A stretch of 64,000 nt of DNA from the NCBI GenBank assembly GCA_963971225.1, contig OZ020267.1, forward strand, positions 101,505,729-101,569,728, in the 5' to 3' direction. The notes beneath the pieces were generated by a model. It did no database searches and had not been told where the DNA came from. It saw only the letters and a program-made list of their open reading frames with translations. Positions 35,404 through 47,130 of this stretch are shown piece by piece. The number at the start of each line of letters is the position of its first letter. The stretch's first letter is position 1. Position numbers and translations under genes: made by a program. The DNA comes from Melieria omissa (lineage: Eukaryota; Arthropoda; Insecta; Diptera; Ulidiidae).

Positions 35404-36950
35404 GTGAGTTCTGGCTGAAATTCAAACAATCGAGATACTAAGTAAACAAAACCGACATCAAAATATTGAAAGAAGCAGCGAACACAAGAAACAAAACACA
35501 TTAAATGTTGCAGCTATGCTAAAGTGTAGCAAGTTTGTATTTCATTAGCAAAAAAAAACGAAACAGAAAATCAGTTAAATAATACCAAAAAAAACGAAAA
35601 CTTTATCCTGCTCGCCGTTGTTTGCTTTGTTGCACAGTTTTTGCTGATCCATGCAACGAGCGACTTCATTACCTAAACACCAGCAACAAACACAACAACA
35701 GCAAAACATTAAGCAAGAACAACAACATAATCACTATAGTCACTTTCGAGAAGAATGAAAGGATTTCAGCGCGCGCGTGCTAAATTGATTTGTCGCATTC
35801 GCAGCAGCTTTTCTGTGTGGCTAACCTAACTTTTCACCTGCTGTGTTGCCAACTTTCAAAACTTTTTTACATTGCTGCAAAACACTAAAAGGACACACTT
35901 AGCTTTGATGCTGCGTGATTTTCTTAATTTTCCTGCAAAGCTGCATTCCTTCCACTGCTGTCGTGATAAACGCCTCCCCCCGCTGCCGCAGCATTCACAA
36001 CGTTTACATTTTAATCCTTTCACTGCAGCTGGCTAGAAAAACAACTTTGTTTTTTTTTTTTCATAGCGCCCACACCCAACACAGCTGTTGACTTGCATCG
36101 CTCTTTCAGCTCATTTCACCTCCTTCGTACAACCTTTGTGATTCTTCTTCTTGTTTTTCCGCACTGCCACCTTGCTCGCTCGATGTGTTTGTGTGCTTTT
36201 TGCCTCTTCTTAATTTTACAATTGGTCACGTTCCTCACGTTTTGCACATAAAATTCCGAATTAACCTTTTCATGCGCTGAGCGCGCACAAATTCTGTGTC
36301 CTTGTATGCTGCACCGTACTAGCGCCGTGTATCCTTCTCGCCGCTGGTTTTTGTGCGCTTTATCATGCGTTGGTTTGCTTTGACTTTAGAAGGGCTGTGG
36401 GATTAAGATGTGTGTGCCACACTAAGTTTCTCTGTGTGTGTGTGTTGTTAGTTGCTTTTCATGCTCCTTGGTCGCCCAAGCTTTTATTGTTGCCATCTAA
36501 TAAATTTTTACCTTCGGATATGGCATGATTGATGTTGGATATTATGAGCAGAAATCTCAAGTGGTTTCAGTGCGCTTTAAAGGACATTACTTACGAGATG
36601 AAATTTCGAGAAGCATCTAAGATTAAAAGGTTCTTGAAAAACAACACTTAAGTACTCACTTAGTTCATTGGCTTTAAAAAGTGTAAAAGTTCACAGCGGT
36701 GAACGTGGCCGATAAGTTTAGTTTATTGGATTTAATTTTCGTTGTGCTTTTATCAGCTGGATGTTATGAGTGTTTACAACTCCACTTTTATCTGGTTCTT
36801 ACTTTCTCTTAAAGAGGTTAATATATACTTTCGCAACGTCCTTTACGCGGTGTCACTCCAACTCACAAAAAATTGGATTATTTTTAGTCCTTTGCATCAC
36901 AGCTGAAATTGATTTGTTAAAAGTACTAATGCCTCTGTCTGTAATTTAAT
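35404..36950 (+). other. Start of the 21.6-kb intron of GABA-B-R1
   Basis: Begins GTGAGT. Unique intron sequence with poly-T and a short (TG)n near 36431. No nested gene seen. Confidence 0.6.
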
Positions 36951-39345
36951 CTATCTATGTTGTCTCTATTTGTGAAATTTGCTCTTTTTGATGTCTCTCT
37001 TTATGATAATCGTTCTCTATGATATCTCTATTTGTAATATGTGTTCTGTTCAATATTTTTCTCCATGTTATATGCATTCTATGATGAGTCTCTCTCTCAC
37101 CTGTTTTTTTGATGTCCAGCTACAAAATATTCGCTTTCTATGATGTCGCTCTCTTACTTTTTATGCTCTCTTTCTCTGTTTGATGTCCCTCTACAAGATA
37201 TTCGCTTTTTGTGATGTCTTTACCCAATCTCAATCTTCCCAACCAATCCAAACCCAACCCAATCTCATCAATCACAATCTACCTCTATGATTTGTCCCTC
37301 TATTGTACTCGCTTTTTATGATGTCTCTTTATATGATACTCGTCCTCTATGATGTCGCTTTCTAAGATATTTGCTCTCTATGATGTCCCTCTTCAAGATA
37401 CCCTCACTATTTGATGTCTTTCTACAAATTATTATCTGTCAGCGGCACTGATGCCTTTCTCTTCAACAACCGCATTCCATTTCGTGTTTTTTTATGGTAC
37501 TCGCTCTTTATAATATCTCCTTCTATAATACTTGTCCTCTAGGATGCGCTATCTATGATATTCGATCTCTATCATAGAGACTCTTCTCCTCCTCTCCTCC
37601 TCTTTCTATGATACTCGCTCTCTATGACGCCTCTTTTTCTATGATATTCAATTCCTATGTTGTCTTTCCTTACGACACTGGCTCTCTTTTTCGTATCTTT
37701 CTATGGTACTCTCTCTTTACGATATATCTTTCTATGATACTCTTCCTCTTTGATGTCGCTTTCTATGATATTCCATCTCTATGGTGTCTTTCTCTATGAC
37801 AGTCGCTCTCTATGATATTTCTCTCTATGATATTCACTTTCTGTGTTGTCTCTCTTAACAACAATCGCATTCTTTAATGTATCTCTCTATGATAGACGCT
37901 CTTTATTATGTCTCTTTCTATGATAATCACCCTCTATGACTTCTTGTTCTATGACACTCGCTCTCTATGATGTTTCTCTCTATGATATTAAGTTTCTGTG
38001 TGGTCTTTCTTGACAGCAATCGCTTTCTTTCATTTGTCTCTCTTTGATACTCGCTCTATATAATGTCCCTTTCTGTAATAGTCGTCCTCTACGATTTCTC
38101 TTTCTACAATATTCTTTCTCTGACACTCACTTTGATATCTCTCTATATGATATTCGCTTTCTGCGTTGTCTGTCTCTACCATACTAGCTCTCTATGATGT
38201 ATCTCTCTATAGAACTCGTTCTTTATTATGTCCCTGCTCCTATGATATTCTCTCTATTTGATATCTCTTTCCAATATATTCTCTGTCTGTGACACTGATG
38301 CCTTTTTCTGTGACACTGGTTCTCTATTACGTGTCTACTATGCTCGCTCTTTAAGATAGCTCTATGATAATCGTCTTTTTAGTTTTTGTATGATACTTGC
38401 TCTCTATGACGTTTATTTATATAATATTCACTCTCTATTATGTCTCTCTCTGTATTACGTCTCTGTATTATGTTTCTCTCCGATACCTGTTGTTTATAAT
38501 CCTTCTCTCTATGATATTCGCTCTTTCTGGTATATCTATCTATCTTTTATGTCTCCTTCTATGATACTTCTTTCTGTGATGTCTGTTTTTATGATACTTT
38601 CTCTCTGTGATGTCTCATTGATATTATCTCTTTATTATGATTCTACAATACTAGTCGATCTATGTAATGTCTCTCTCTAGGATACTTGCTCTCTCGCTCT
38701 ACTTTTATATTATATTCACTCTATATTATGTCCTCTCTCCGATAGCCGCTCTTTATAATAACTCTGTCTATAATAATCATCCTTTATGGGGTCTTGCTCT
38801 ATGATAATTACACTCTATTAAGTCTCCTTCTATGATATTCTCTTTCTACTATAGGATGCCTCTTTCTACGAGGCCTTCTTTCTGTGATGTCTCTTTAATA
38901 TTTTCTCTTTTTTTTTATTCTATGATACTCGTTGATCTATGTCACTGGTCGGCAAAACTTACTCATATGAGCAGTACGCTCAGCACACGTACACAGTACG
39001 CTCTCTCAATGAACCGTTGTTCAGGTATAATTTACACAGTGGAGAGAAATTTCACTTCGCTCACTAACACCATCTCATTGTCAATTTTGCCGCCCCCTGA
39101 TCTATGTCTAACGTCTCAAAAGTCTCTCCCTACGAAACTCTTTGATTCTTGGTCTCTATGATGTCTCTTTGATATTTGCTCTGTATTGTAATTCTATGAC
39201 ACTCGTCAAACTATCTAATGTCTCTCACTAGAAAACTCTATGATTCTTTCTCTCTGTGATATCTCTTTTATAATCTCTCTTTATTATGATTCTATGACAA
39301 TCGTCAAACACCGTAATGTGTCTCCCTAGAATACTCGCTTTCTAT
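36950..39345 (+). repeat. 2.4-kb CTCTATGATGTCTCT minisatellite
   Basis: Degenerate tandem array of about 20-25-bp units around TCTCTATGATGTCTCT and TCTATGATACTCGC, strongly pyrimidine-biased on the + (sense) strand. Units vary by substitutions and small indels, so open frames within it give repetitive Leu/Ser/Tyr/Asp translations and are not genes. It is interrupted by a hAT-type MITE at 38943-39099 and fades out at about 39345. Confidence 0.85.
38943..39099. mobile_element. hAT-type MITE (157 bp) with 8-bp target duplication
   Basis: The element starts CACTGGTCGGCAAAA and ends TTTTGCCGCCCCCTG, imperfect inverted repeats. It is flanked by the exact 8-bp duplication ATCTATGT (38935-38942 and 39100-39107). 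An 8-bp duplication with CA..TG termini is characteristic of hAT transposons. No coding capacity. It sits within a unit of the surrounding minisatellite, so it is younger than that array. Confidence 0.82.
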
Positions 39346-41136
39346 TCTACTCGTTTTCTTCTTGCTGACATTCTTCTTCCTAATGAAGAAAAGCTCAAAG
39401 TGCTGCACAAAAGTTAATGGCTTAAACATTCTTCAATGCTACACTCCTCCCTCCTCTTTATAAAGACGTTACTCACTCAAACGTAACACGAGTTAACCTG
39501 ACCAAACATGACCCAACTTAACCTCAAAGCCATATCTGCACTCCTGCCAAATCGATTCACTAATGTGTTGCTTCTTTAACATTTGCCACTCGCATTTGTT
39601 TTATTGTTTTTGTCATTGTTGTTATTACAATGAGTGTTGTTGTTGTTGTTGTTTTGATAGCAACCATTTGGCAATAACGACAAACATAAATAATGCCAAG
39701 ACAAATGAAATGGAAAGACATTAAAGGAAAATTAATAGTTGCCGGTGAAATTTACAGCCGACTAGCCAGAGCGGCCAAAATACATTTTCGCTACCAAAGA
39801 ACACAATTACACACACACACACATGTCTTGGCCCACACCTTCGACCGGCGGCCAGTTTCGAGTGCAAATTTATGAGCTCACATAGAATGCGTATAAAACG
39901 CCACGCATCAATTCAGCAACAACTATGAAGTAGGCAAAGTGTGCAAAAACAACAACAACAATAAAAATTTGCTTAACCTCGAAAGTTTTGTGGCGGCAAC
40001 GCATCACAAGCCGCGCTCATCAATTTACGCATTGCTTTCCCTGCCGCTGCCGCTGCTGCTGCAACGACAACCATCGACGCGCTCGAGGCAAATGCCAGCA
40101 GTCGTCGTTGCGGTTGAAGCACCAGCATGGCCACCACAAATGCGGTAAAAGTTTCCAAACTGTGGCTTACAAAGTTTTATTGCAATCCAAACACACATGC
40201 ACACGGACAAATATTATGCGTGTGTGTGATTGTGTGTGTGTACTTGTACATGTGTGCATATGTGGCAGCTACTTTAACGCCCACAACACTTTGCCAATGC
40301 CAACAACATGGCCACCAACATTGCCACCATTGCGTTGGCCAGCGCCCCTTGTCAGCCCACTTGGCCACGCCCCATATTTGTTTCAATTGCTGCCATAGCC
40401 ACAACGCTTGTTGCTGCATAAAGTTGGCTTCTGTTGAGGGAGTTTGTGGCAAACTTTTTGCGCGCGGCATGGGTGCAACTAAAGTGTGCTGCGTGCAGCG
40501 GAAGTGGGTTTCGGCGCCCATGCTCCAGCTGATCATGCCATGCAAGTTAACGATGCCAATGCTGCTTTCATTCTTACTGCTGCTGCTGCTGCTGCTTCCC
40601 CCGATGCCAATGACGTTTGTTTGCTCTTAAAACACTGTCCATATGTGCGTCTCAACTCGACATTGTTTGCCTGCACAAGTTTCGATTATTGTTTGTGTTG
40701 AAAGTTTGCCGCTTGCGCTTTTCTTACCTGCTTACGCGCATTCGTAAATGTGCTTTGCATTTAATTGTTACGTATACGCCATGGATGCGTCTATCTGCAG
40801 TGCGCTTTCATTACGAGCTCCACTAAGTTGGCTTTGGAGCATTTGAAAATAGTTTTCATCGGCAGCTTTTGCGCAAAGTTTAGTTGAGTTTTAATTAGTT
40901 CAATTGATTAAATAGTTTCACATAATGCCGACAGCAAAACAAAAAGGATTTGAAAATTCAATTGCATTAAAAGGTTAGGTTACACTGATTGCAATTTAGC
41001 AAAGTAAAATTTTCTCAGGTTAAATTAATTTGTGGCCACTAGTCTCTTTTCCAATTTGGCAGTAATACGAGTATATTCCGCTTACAGATCTATAGGTGAT
41101 AATTTTAGCATTGTATCCAGAGGCGCAGTTAGATAT
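39346..41136 (+). other. Intron sequence with microsatellites
   Basis: Part of the GABA-B-R1 intron. A TTG run lies at 39636-39655, AACAAC runs near 39948 and a CTG run near 40577-40598. Several overlapping frames at 39940-40700 are open on both strands, with Cys/His/Pro-rich translations lacking homology. No gene supported. Confidence 0.5.
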
Positions 41137-41920
41137 GTTTTCTCTTATTTCTCTTCCCTTTCTCTTCCCTCTCTTCCCTTTCACCCCTTTCTTTCCTCTC
41201 TTTCTCCTCTTTCATCTTTTCACTGTCTTTCCTCTTTTCCCTCTCTTTTCCTTCTCTTCCCTCTCTTCTCCCTCTTCCCTCTCTTCCCTCTTTTTCCTCT
41301 CTTCCCTGTATTTCCTCTCGTCCCTGTCTTCTTTCTCTTCCCTGCCTTCCCTCTTTTCCCACTCTTCCCTCTCTTCCATCACTTACCTCTCTTCCCCCTC
41401 TCCCCTTTCTTTCCTCTCTTCCCTCTTTTCACAGTCTTCCCTCTCTCCCCTTTCTTTCCTCTCTTCCCTCTTTTCACTGTCTTTCCTCTTTTCCCTCTCT
41501 TTTCCTTCTCTTCCCTCTCTTTTCACTGTTCCATATCTTCCCTCTTTTCCCTCTCTTCCCTGTCTTTCCTCTCGTCCCTGTCTTCTTTCTCTTCCCTGCC
41601 TTCCCTCTTTTCCTATTCTTCTCCCTCTTCCCTCTCTTCGCTCTCTTCCATCTTCTTTCCTCTCTTCCATCTTTTCACTGTCTTTCCTCTTTTCCCTCTC
41701 TTTTCCTTGTCCTCCCTCTCTTCTCCCTGTTCCCTCTCTTCCCTCTTTTCCCTCTCATCCCTGTCTTTCCTCTCGTCCCTGTCTTCTTTCTCTTCCCTGC
41801 CTTCGCTCTTTTCCCACTATTCCCTCTCTTCCCTCTCTTCTCTCTCTTCCCTGTCTTCCTTCTCTTCCCTCTCTTCCTTCCCTTCCTTCTATTCTTCTTT
41901 CGTTCTTTCTTTCAACGCTT
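41137..41920 (+). repeat. 0.8-kb polypyrimidine (TTCCCTC)n array
   Basis: Almost pure C+T on the + strand, built from CTCTTCCCT and CTTTTCC words. A longer period is visible: CACTGTCTTTCC recurs near 41221, 41475 and 41676, and CCTCTCGTCCCTG near 41313, 41568 and 41770. This gives three higher-order units with steps of about 254 and 202 bp. Frames of 276 and 328 codons on the + strand, and Glu/Arg/Gly-rich frames on the minus strand, are low-complexity artefacts. In the receptor pre-mRNA the tract would be a very long C/U-rich run inside the intron. Confidence 0.9.
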
Positions 41921-43239
41921 CACTAATTTCTTTACCTCCCTACAACACTAAACCGCAGACACATTTCGGTTTCACTATATCGTTGTTCACTCCTAAAACT
42001 GCTGTTTGCACACATTAGCGCAAAGTCCTACTTTCTCCTTAGTCCTTAGACGTTGTTGCTTAGTGCTCGGAGCTTTCGCTTTGTTATTACTACAAAAATA
42101 CCACAAATTGTTGCACCAACAATTGTGGCAATGCCAGCGCCAGTAATGCGACAATACTTCAATTGACCAAAAGTTAAAGCAACAACAACAAAAACAACAA
42201 TAGCAACAACTGCGCAAAACTTTAAACAAATAAATTAAAGTTTTCTCTCGAGTTCTTTTCATACTTTGGCGTTCAATTTTTGCTGTCGCCTTTCGCTGGC
42301 ATTCTTCTCTCTCTCTCCCAAATCTTTCTATCTCTATCTCTCTCTCTCTCTTTCGGTTTTGTTGCCTGTTGCCATTTTTGTGCTGCTGCTTCTGCTGCTG
42401 TGACGTCTGTCTTTGCTTTTGCCCCCGAAATTGATGGCAAATATACAAAAGTTCAATTTTTGTTGTTGTTATTTTTGTTGCTGTCGCCGCTGTTGACTTT
42501 AAACTTCTTACTTGCCTTGCTGTAGTTGCTGTTGTTCTCGCCATTTTTGTTCGCTTTGCGCATATTGTTGCCATTTTTGTTGCTAGTCCTGTCGCCATTA
42601 CTCAACTGTTCCATTATTCTTTTGTTATTTTTAATTTTTGACTGCTGCTGTTGTTGTTGTTATTATTTTCGCTGCTGGTCTCACTTTAAAGACGCACGCC
42701 CCGTGTGCTTTGGCTTTTTGTTGTTGTTTTTCTTGGTTACCTTTGGCTTTATTTCGTCGACTATTGTTTTTGGCTTAGTTGTTGTTGTCTTATTTGGTGC
42801 GTGGCTTCAGTGACATTGCAAGTGTCTGAGACAGATGACTGCCACATAATTTGAGGGTTAAAAGTTACTTGCTGTTTGTTAATTTACGCCCGTTCGACCT
42901 TATTCCATTCCCCGCCCTGGCTCCCACTGCCAGTTGTCTTTGTTCGCTGAGGTTTTGTGCAGCGCGCAGGTAATGTTTCTTAAAATTTAATGCTTTCAAT
43001 TTGATTTAAGAGGCGCACACAATGAAAAATTCATTAATTTTGTTTGTTTGCCGTTGCTATTATTTTCGTTGGCGCAGAGCAAATTGCACGAAATTAAAGA
43101 TAAAACAATTTGGGGTAGAAAAGATGTTGACTTGGCTTAAATGAAGTGAAATTGTTAGGCAGATTAGATGTGATTTAGCATAATCTGTATTTATTTGTTT
43201 GTAAAACAGGAGTTTTGGTAGTGTGAAAATTATCTGATT
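41921..43239 (+). other. Intron sequence with CTG/TTG and CTCT repeats
   Basis: Contains CTCTCT runs near 42307-42352 and GTTGTTGCTGCTG-type runs at 42375-42790. The 201-codon minus-strand frame here is Lys/Gln/Arg/Thr-rich low complexity. No gene recognised. Confidence 0.5.
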
Positions 43240-44000
43240 TCGTGTATTTAATTAGTCTATGACAAATAATAATCAGTTTAAATAATTAATTAATTAGTCA
43301 ACATTGCTTATTTGTAGCTTATAATTGCACAGTAATCATCAATTATTAGTCAACGTTTCTTTCAAACATTAAGTCCATGAATTAGTCAATGATTCATACA
43401 AGAATTAATTACTAAGTCACCATTAGCTATTTGTGTCTTGACATTTTTAATTAAAAACAAATTTTTGAATGAGTCAACTTTGCTTGGTAATCACTTCACA
43501 CTAAGACAATAGTCAGTCATAAATGATCAATTAAGTTTTGTTTTCAATAATTATCATTTATTTAAGTTACTTATTAGAATGCTTATTTATGCCTTGGCAT
43601 TTTCAGCTAAACAGAATTTTTTAATCAGTCAACATTATTTGGTAATCACTTCACACTAAGCCATTAATCAAGAATCAATGATCAATGAAGCTATGCTTTC
43701 AATTATTATTAGTCAACAAACACTAATCAATGAATCTATGATTTCAACAATTATTATTCATTTGATCCACTTATTGAAACTAATTAATAACAATTGATAA
43801 ATAATTGCCTACAATGATTTACAGTAGTTAGGACCGTCAAAATCATAACTAATAGTTAATTAACGGTTGGCTTAATTGATTATAACTAAAAACGTTTTTC
43901 ATTTGATCATTAGTCAAAAACAATTATTAATAATAATATAAAATCACTTTTCATTAAACTATTGTAAACATATTTTTTAATGGTAAATTTATTATTATGA
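43240..44000. repeat. AT-rich degenerate tandem repeat, ~165-bp period (left part)
   Basis: Words such as TTAGTCAAC and AATCAATGA recur. The longer word TTGGTAATCACTTCACACTAAG occurs in shortened form at 43484 and 43649, a step of 165 bp. Similar AT-rich words resume at 46662-47130 on the far side of a LINE insertion, so one block was split in two. Confidence 0.6.
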
Positions 44001-44010
44001 ATTTCTTTAA

Positions 44011-46651
44011 GGTTAGGTTCGGTTAAAGAAGGCCAATTCGGCCCATTGCACAGTGATTCGTTCCATAGACAAAATTCAAAAAATTTATGGTCTCAGAATT
44101 TAACGATTTTGATGTCATTTGAAAGGTAAAACTCCAACTAAGAAAACTGCAAAAAACTTGTGCAAAAAATTAATTAGTGTTTGTGCAAACGCGGCTCAAA
44201 GTTGAAACTTTTTTCACAAAAAAATGTAGACACATCTTTTCTGTTTTTTAGTCTATTGAGTAAAAAAAATGTTAAAAATACATGGTTACCAAGAAGTTGC
44301 TTAAACTTTCAATATAGAATAAGAAATGATGTCGCCATTTTCGCTTTTAATGTTTTCTCAAAATTTGCACAGCGTAGTCTTTTACTTCACTTTTAATTTA
44401 AAATATTTTTCTAAATTAAAAATCTGAAAATTGGTAAAACTTAGAGCAAAATATCTAAAAAGTATGTGAAAGTATGTTCCTGGATTTTTTTTATTTTAAG
44501 AAGCATTCTTTCTTTGTCGGATAATGTAATTACATCCTCCGATATCTTCCGATCTCAGAAAATAATTCAATTTGAAAAGTGGCCGAAACACGTATTTTTC
44601 GAAAAAATTTATTATTTTCATGCCCAAAAGTATGCAATCAGCACGAAAAATGATAAAATCTGCAAAAATGCAAAACTTACATCTATTATTATCGTTTTTA
44701 TTGCAAAACCAGAGGGTCCTAAGACAATTTCTGTTACTCTTTGCAATAATCAATGTTGACGGTACCGATTAAATGTAAAATCTGAAAAATCTAGCCAACA
44801 CACTCGTTGCTATAGCTCAACGAAAACGACGAAAATTGAACATTTAAGTCTCAGGCATTGCTAAACTACAACAGTTTAAGAAAAACTAAATGGAGATTTC
44901 AATTCAGCAGATCATGTTTAACTAGTATACCAAATTTTATGAAGAACGGACCACTCCTTCTAATTTTGTCCCGCGGTTGTATGGAGTCGAATCACTGTGC
45001 ATTGGTTCCATTGTGATTCCCTTCATTTTTAGAATATACCGGTGCCTTTTCCTATCTGTTCGTTTCCCTGTAAATCCAGACAGGATCTTTTGGGAACCAT
45101 TTGGTCTTCGCGAGGAAGTTGTGTAGATCAGTGATCTGTGCATCCGCTATCTCCACAAGTTCATCGAAGAACCTTGCCCCAAGAGTTTGGAGCCGTCGGT
45201 TCTGTAGTGATGGACAGTGGCAAAACAGGTGCTCGACCGATTCCACTGCCTCCTCGTCTCCACAGCTTCTGCATAATTCGTCGGTCGCCAGACGCCATTT
45301 GCATAGCATTACGCCGAGCGCGCAGTGACCTGTGATTACCCCCGTGACTATGCACATTGTCGAGGAGCAGCAAGATCTTAGTTCTTCTCATGTTCAGCGC
45401 TGGCCACAGCGTGCGAGCAATCTTACAATCGCTCTTGGTTGGCCAGGCTCTGTTTGTAGCTTGAATGAGCCACGCTCCGACTGCACCCGCTGTGGCAGAG
45501 AGCGATGGTAGCACCGTGTCGACCGCCTCACTGGCAGTCATCGCTGACCCTGCGCGAGCCAGTTCATCCGCATGCTCGTTCCCATCGTTATTGCTATGTC
45601 CGGGAACCCATCGCAGACTTACCCTGCAGTGCCTAATGCTGACCAGTGTGCTCCGGCAGTCCAGCACTACCTTCGACTTGACCACAGCAGATTCAATTGC
45701 TTTTAAAGCAGCTTTGCTGTCCACACAAATGACGGCATCATTGAGTGTTGAGTTTTTGATATGCTCGGCTGCTGTCATGACGGCAAAAACCTCTGATTGG
45801 AAGACGCTGCAATAGTCCGGCAGCCTCTATGACCAGTGGACCTGCTGCGTTCTACAGTAAACACCGGCACCAGTTCCCTCCTCTGTCTTCGAGCCTTCCG
45901 TAAAGTAGACCGCTGACGCGTCATTAACTTCGGGCTCTTGCCAGCAATCCCTGGATGGATACGCGATGGGAATCTTCCAGTCGAAGTCGTTTCGGTTTAC
46001 CAGATAATAAGTGTGGCCTTGTCAAGAAGGCCTTGTGTGGTATCGCTAATTGCACGGGCGTTCAGTACACTGGAGTGTCCATGAGTGGCCTGTTTCAGCT
46101 GGTTAGACTCCCTCAGTCTGAAGATTGTCTTTGCTGCATTAGCCTTAATGAACAGTTCCACCGCAGAAAGGGGTAGAAAAACCTCCAAGGCCATCCGCGG
46201 AGCGCTTTTCGCTGCGCCTGTGATTGCCAGGAACTTTCTCCAGATTGCCTCGATTGCTCTTTTATCCATGGCTGGCCACCATACGTGAGAACCGTAGGTA
46301 ATGATGGGTCTCACTAATGCCGTGTACATCCAGTGGATTATATACGGCTTTAGTCTTTAGTCCACTTTTTACCGAAGGCTCTCTTGCAGGCATACAGCCC
46401 ATTTAGTCCTTTTTTCGATGTTCCGCTTCCACGAAAGTTTTGAGTCCAGAATGATGCCCAGATACTTGGCTTCCCTGGACAGTTTCAGGGGTGCCCATCA
46501 ATACAGGGAAGAACAAAGTCCCGAAGCTTGGTCTTCTTCGTGAACAGGACTAGTTCGGTCTTTACAGGATTTATCCCTAGACCGTTGTCCTTCGCCCACG
46601 AAGATAAAACAGCCAATGACGATTCCATCAGTTCACTGATAGTTGGCAGGT
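44011..46651 (-). mobile_element. 5'-truncated RNase H-bearing LINE with 10-bp target duplication
   Basis: A second non-LTR retrotransposon on the minus strand, bounded by the direct repeat ATTTCTTTAA (44001-44010 and 46652-46661). The 5' end is truncated within the reverse transcriptase, after its YxDD catalytic box. The 3' third (44011 to about 45050) is noncoding and would be an unusually long 3' untranslated region; part of it could be an older insertion. The element belongs to a different family from the one at 11889-14250, judged by the RNase H and C-terminal sequences. Confidence 0.75.
45052..46651 (-). pseudogene. LINE ORF2 remnant: RT thumb, RNase H, zinc-like C-terminus
   Basis: Read on the minus strand: ISELMESSLAVLSSWAKDNG and INPVKTELVLFTKK (end of reverse transcriptase, 46640-46500), MYTALVRPIITYGSHVWWPA (46329 onwards), RNase H (about 45900-45560), then a C-terminal stretch CRSCGDEEAVESVEHLFCHC. 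RNase H keeps Glu in QSEVFA, Asp in CVDSKAALKA and Asp in GNEHADELA. The first acidic position reads TEG, not TDG, and a stop follows within the domain (HWS then stop). Frameshifts separate the pieces. Dead. Confidence 0.85.
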
Positions 46652-46661
46652 ATTTCTTTAA

Positions 46662-47130
46662 TAAATTGCAATAATTGCAAATTAATGTAATGTTCATGAA
46701 TTAATTCATTACTTATTAATTTGGGACTAATTTCTAATTATGACTAATTAATTTTTTTCTATTCTAATTGTATTTGTATCTCAATCAAAGTTCAGTGATT
46801 AACTAACTAATAAGAATAACATGTTAAAAATAGCTCTTTACATTTCTCAATGAATAAGCTTAATCATTAGTTAGCTAATTAAAAAGTAATTCCAAACAAT
46901 AAGTGATTATTTCTAATAAAAAAAAATTGAAGCTCAATTTTGGCGAAAATTACTAGTTACTGATTTAATTTAGTCATAAATTTGAATTGCAATGAATAGC
47001 CATCATTTTTATTAAAAAATAATTAGAGAATCACAAGTTTAAGTTTGTTTTTCGCTAGTCTTAATAAATTGGCTTAGTCATGAAATAGTTAATTGATTAT
47101 AACCTAACATGTTATTTCTATTTTGTGATT
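46662..47130. repeat. AT-rich degenerate repeat (right part of the split block)
   Basis: Continues the TTAATTCATTA and TTAGTTAGCTAATTA style of 43240-44000 beyond the LINE. Rich in A and T with no coding content. Confidence 0.5.

Noticed and set aside
39940..40700. Overlapping open frames up to 167 codons with Cys/His-rich translations
   Set aside because: Low-complexity CTG/CAA-type intron sequence; all frames partly open; no homology.
41032..42018. 328- and 276-codon + strand frames, Phe/Pro/Leu/Ser-rich
   Set aside because: They coincide with the pure pyrimidine tract, which cannot contain stop codons on that strand.
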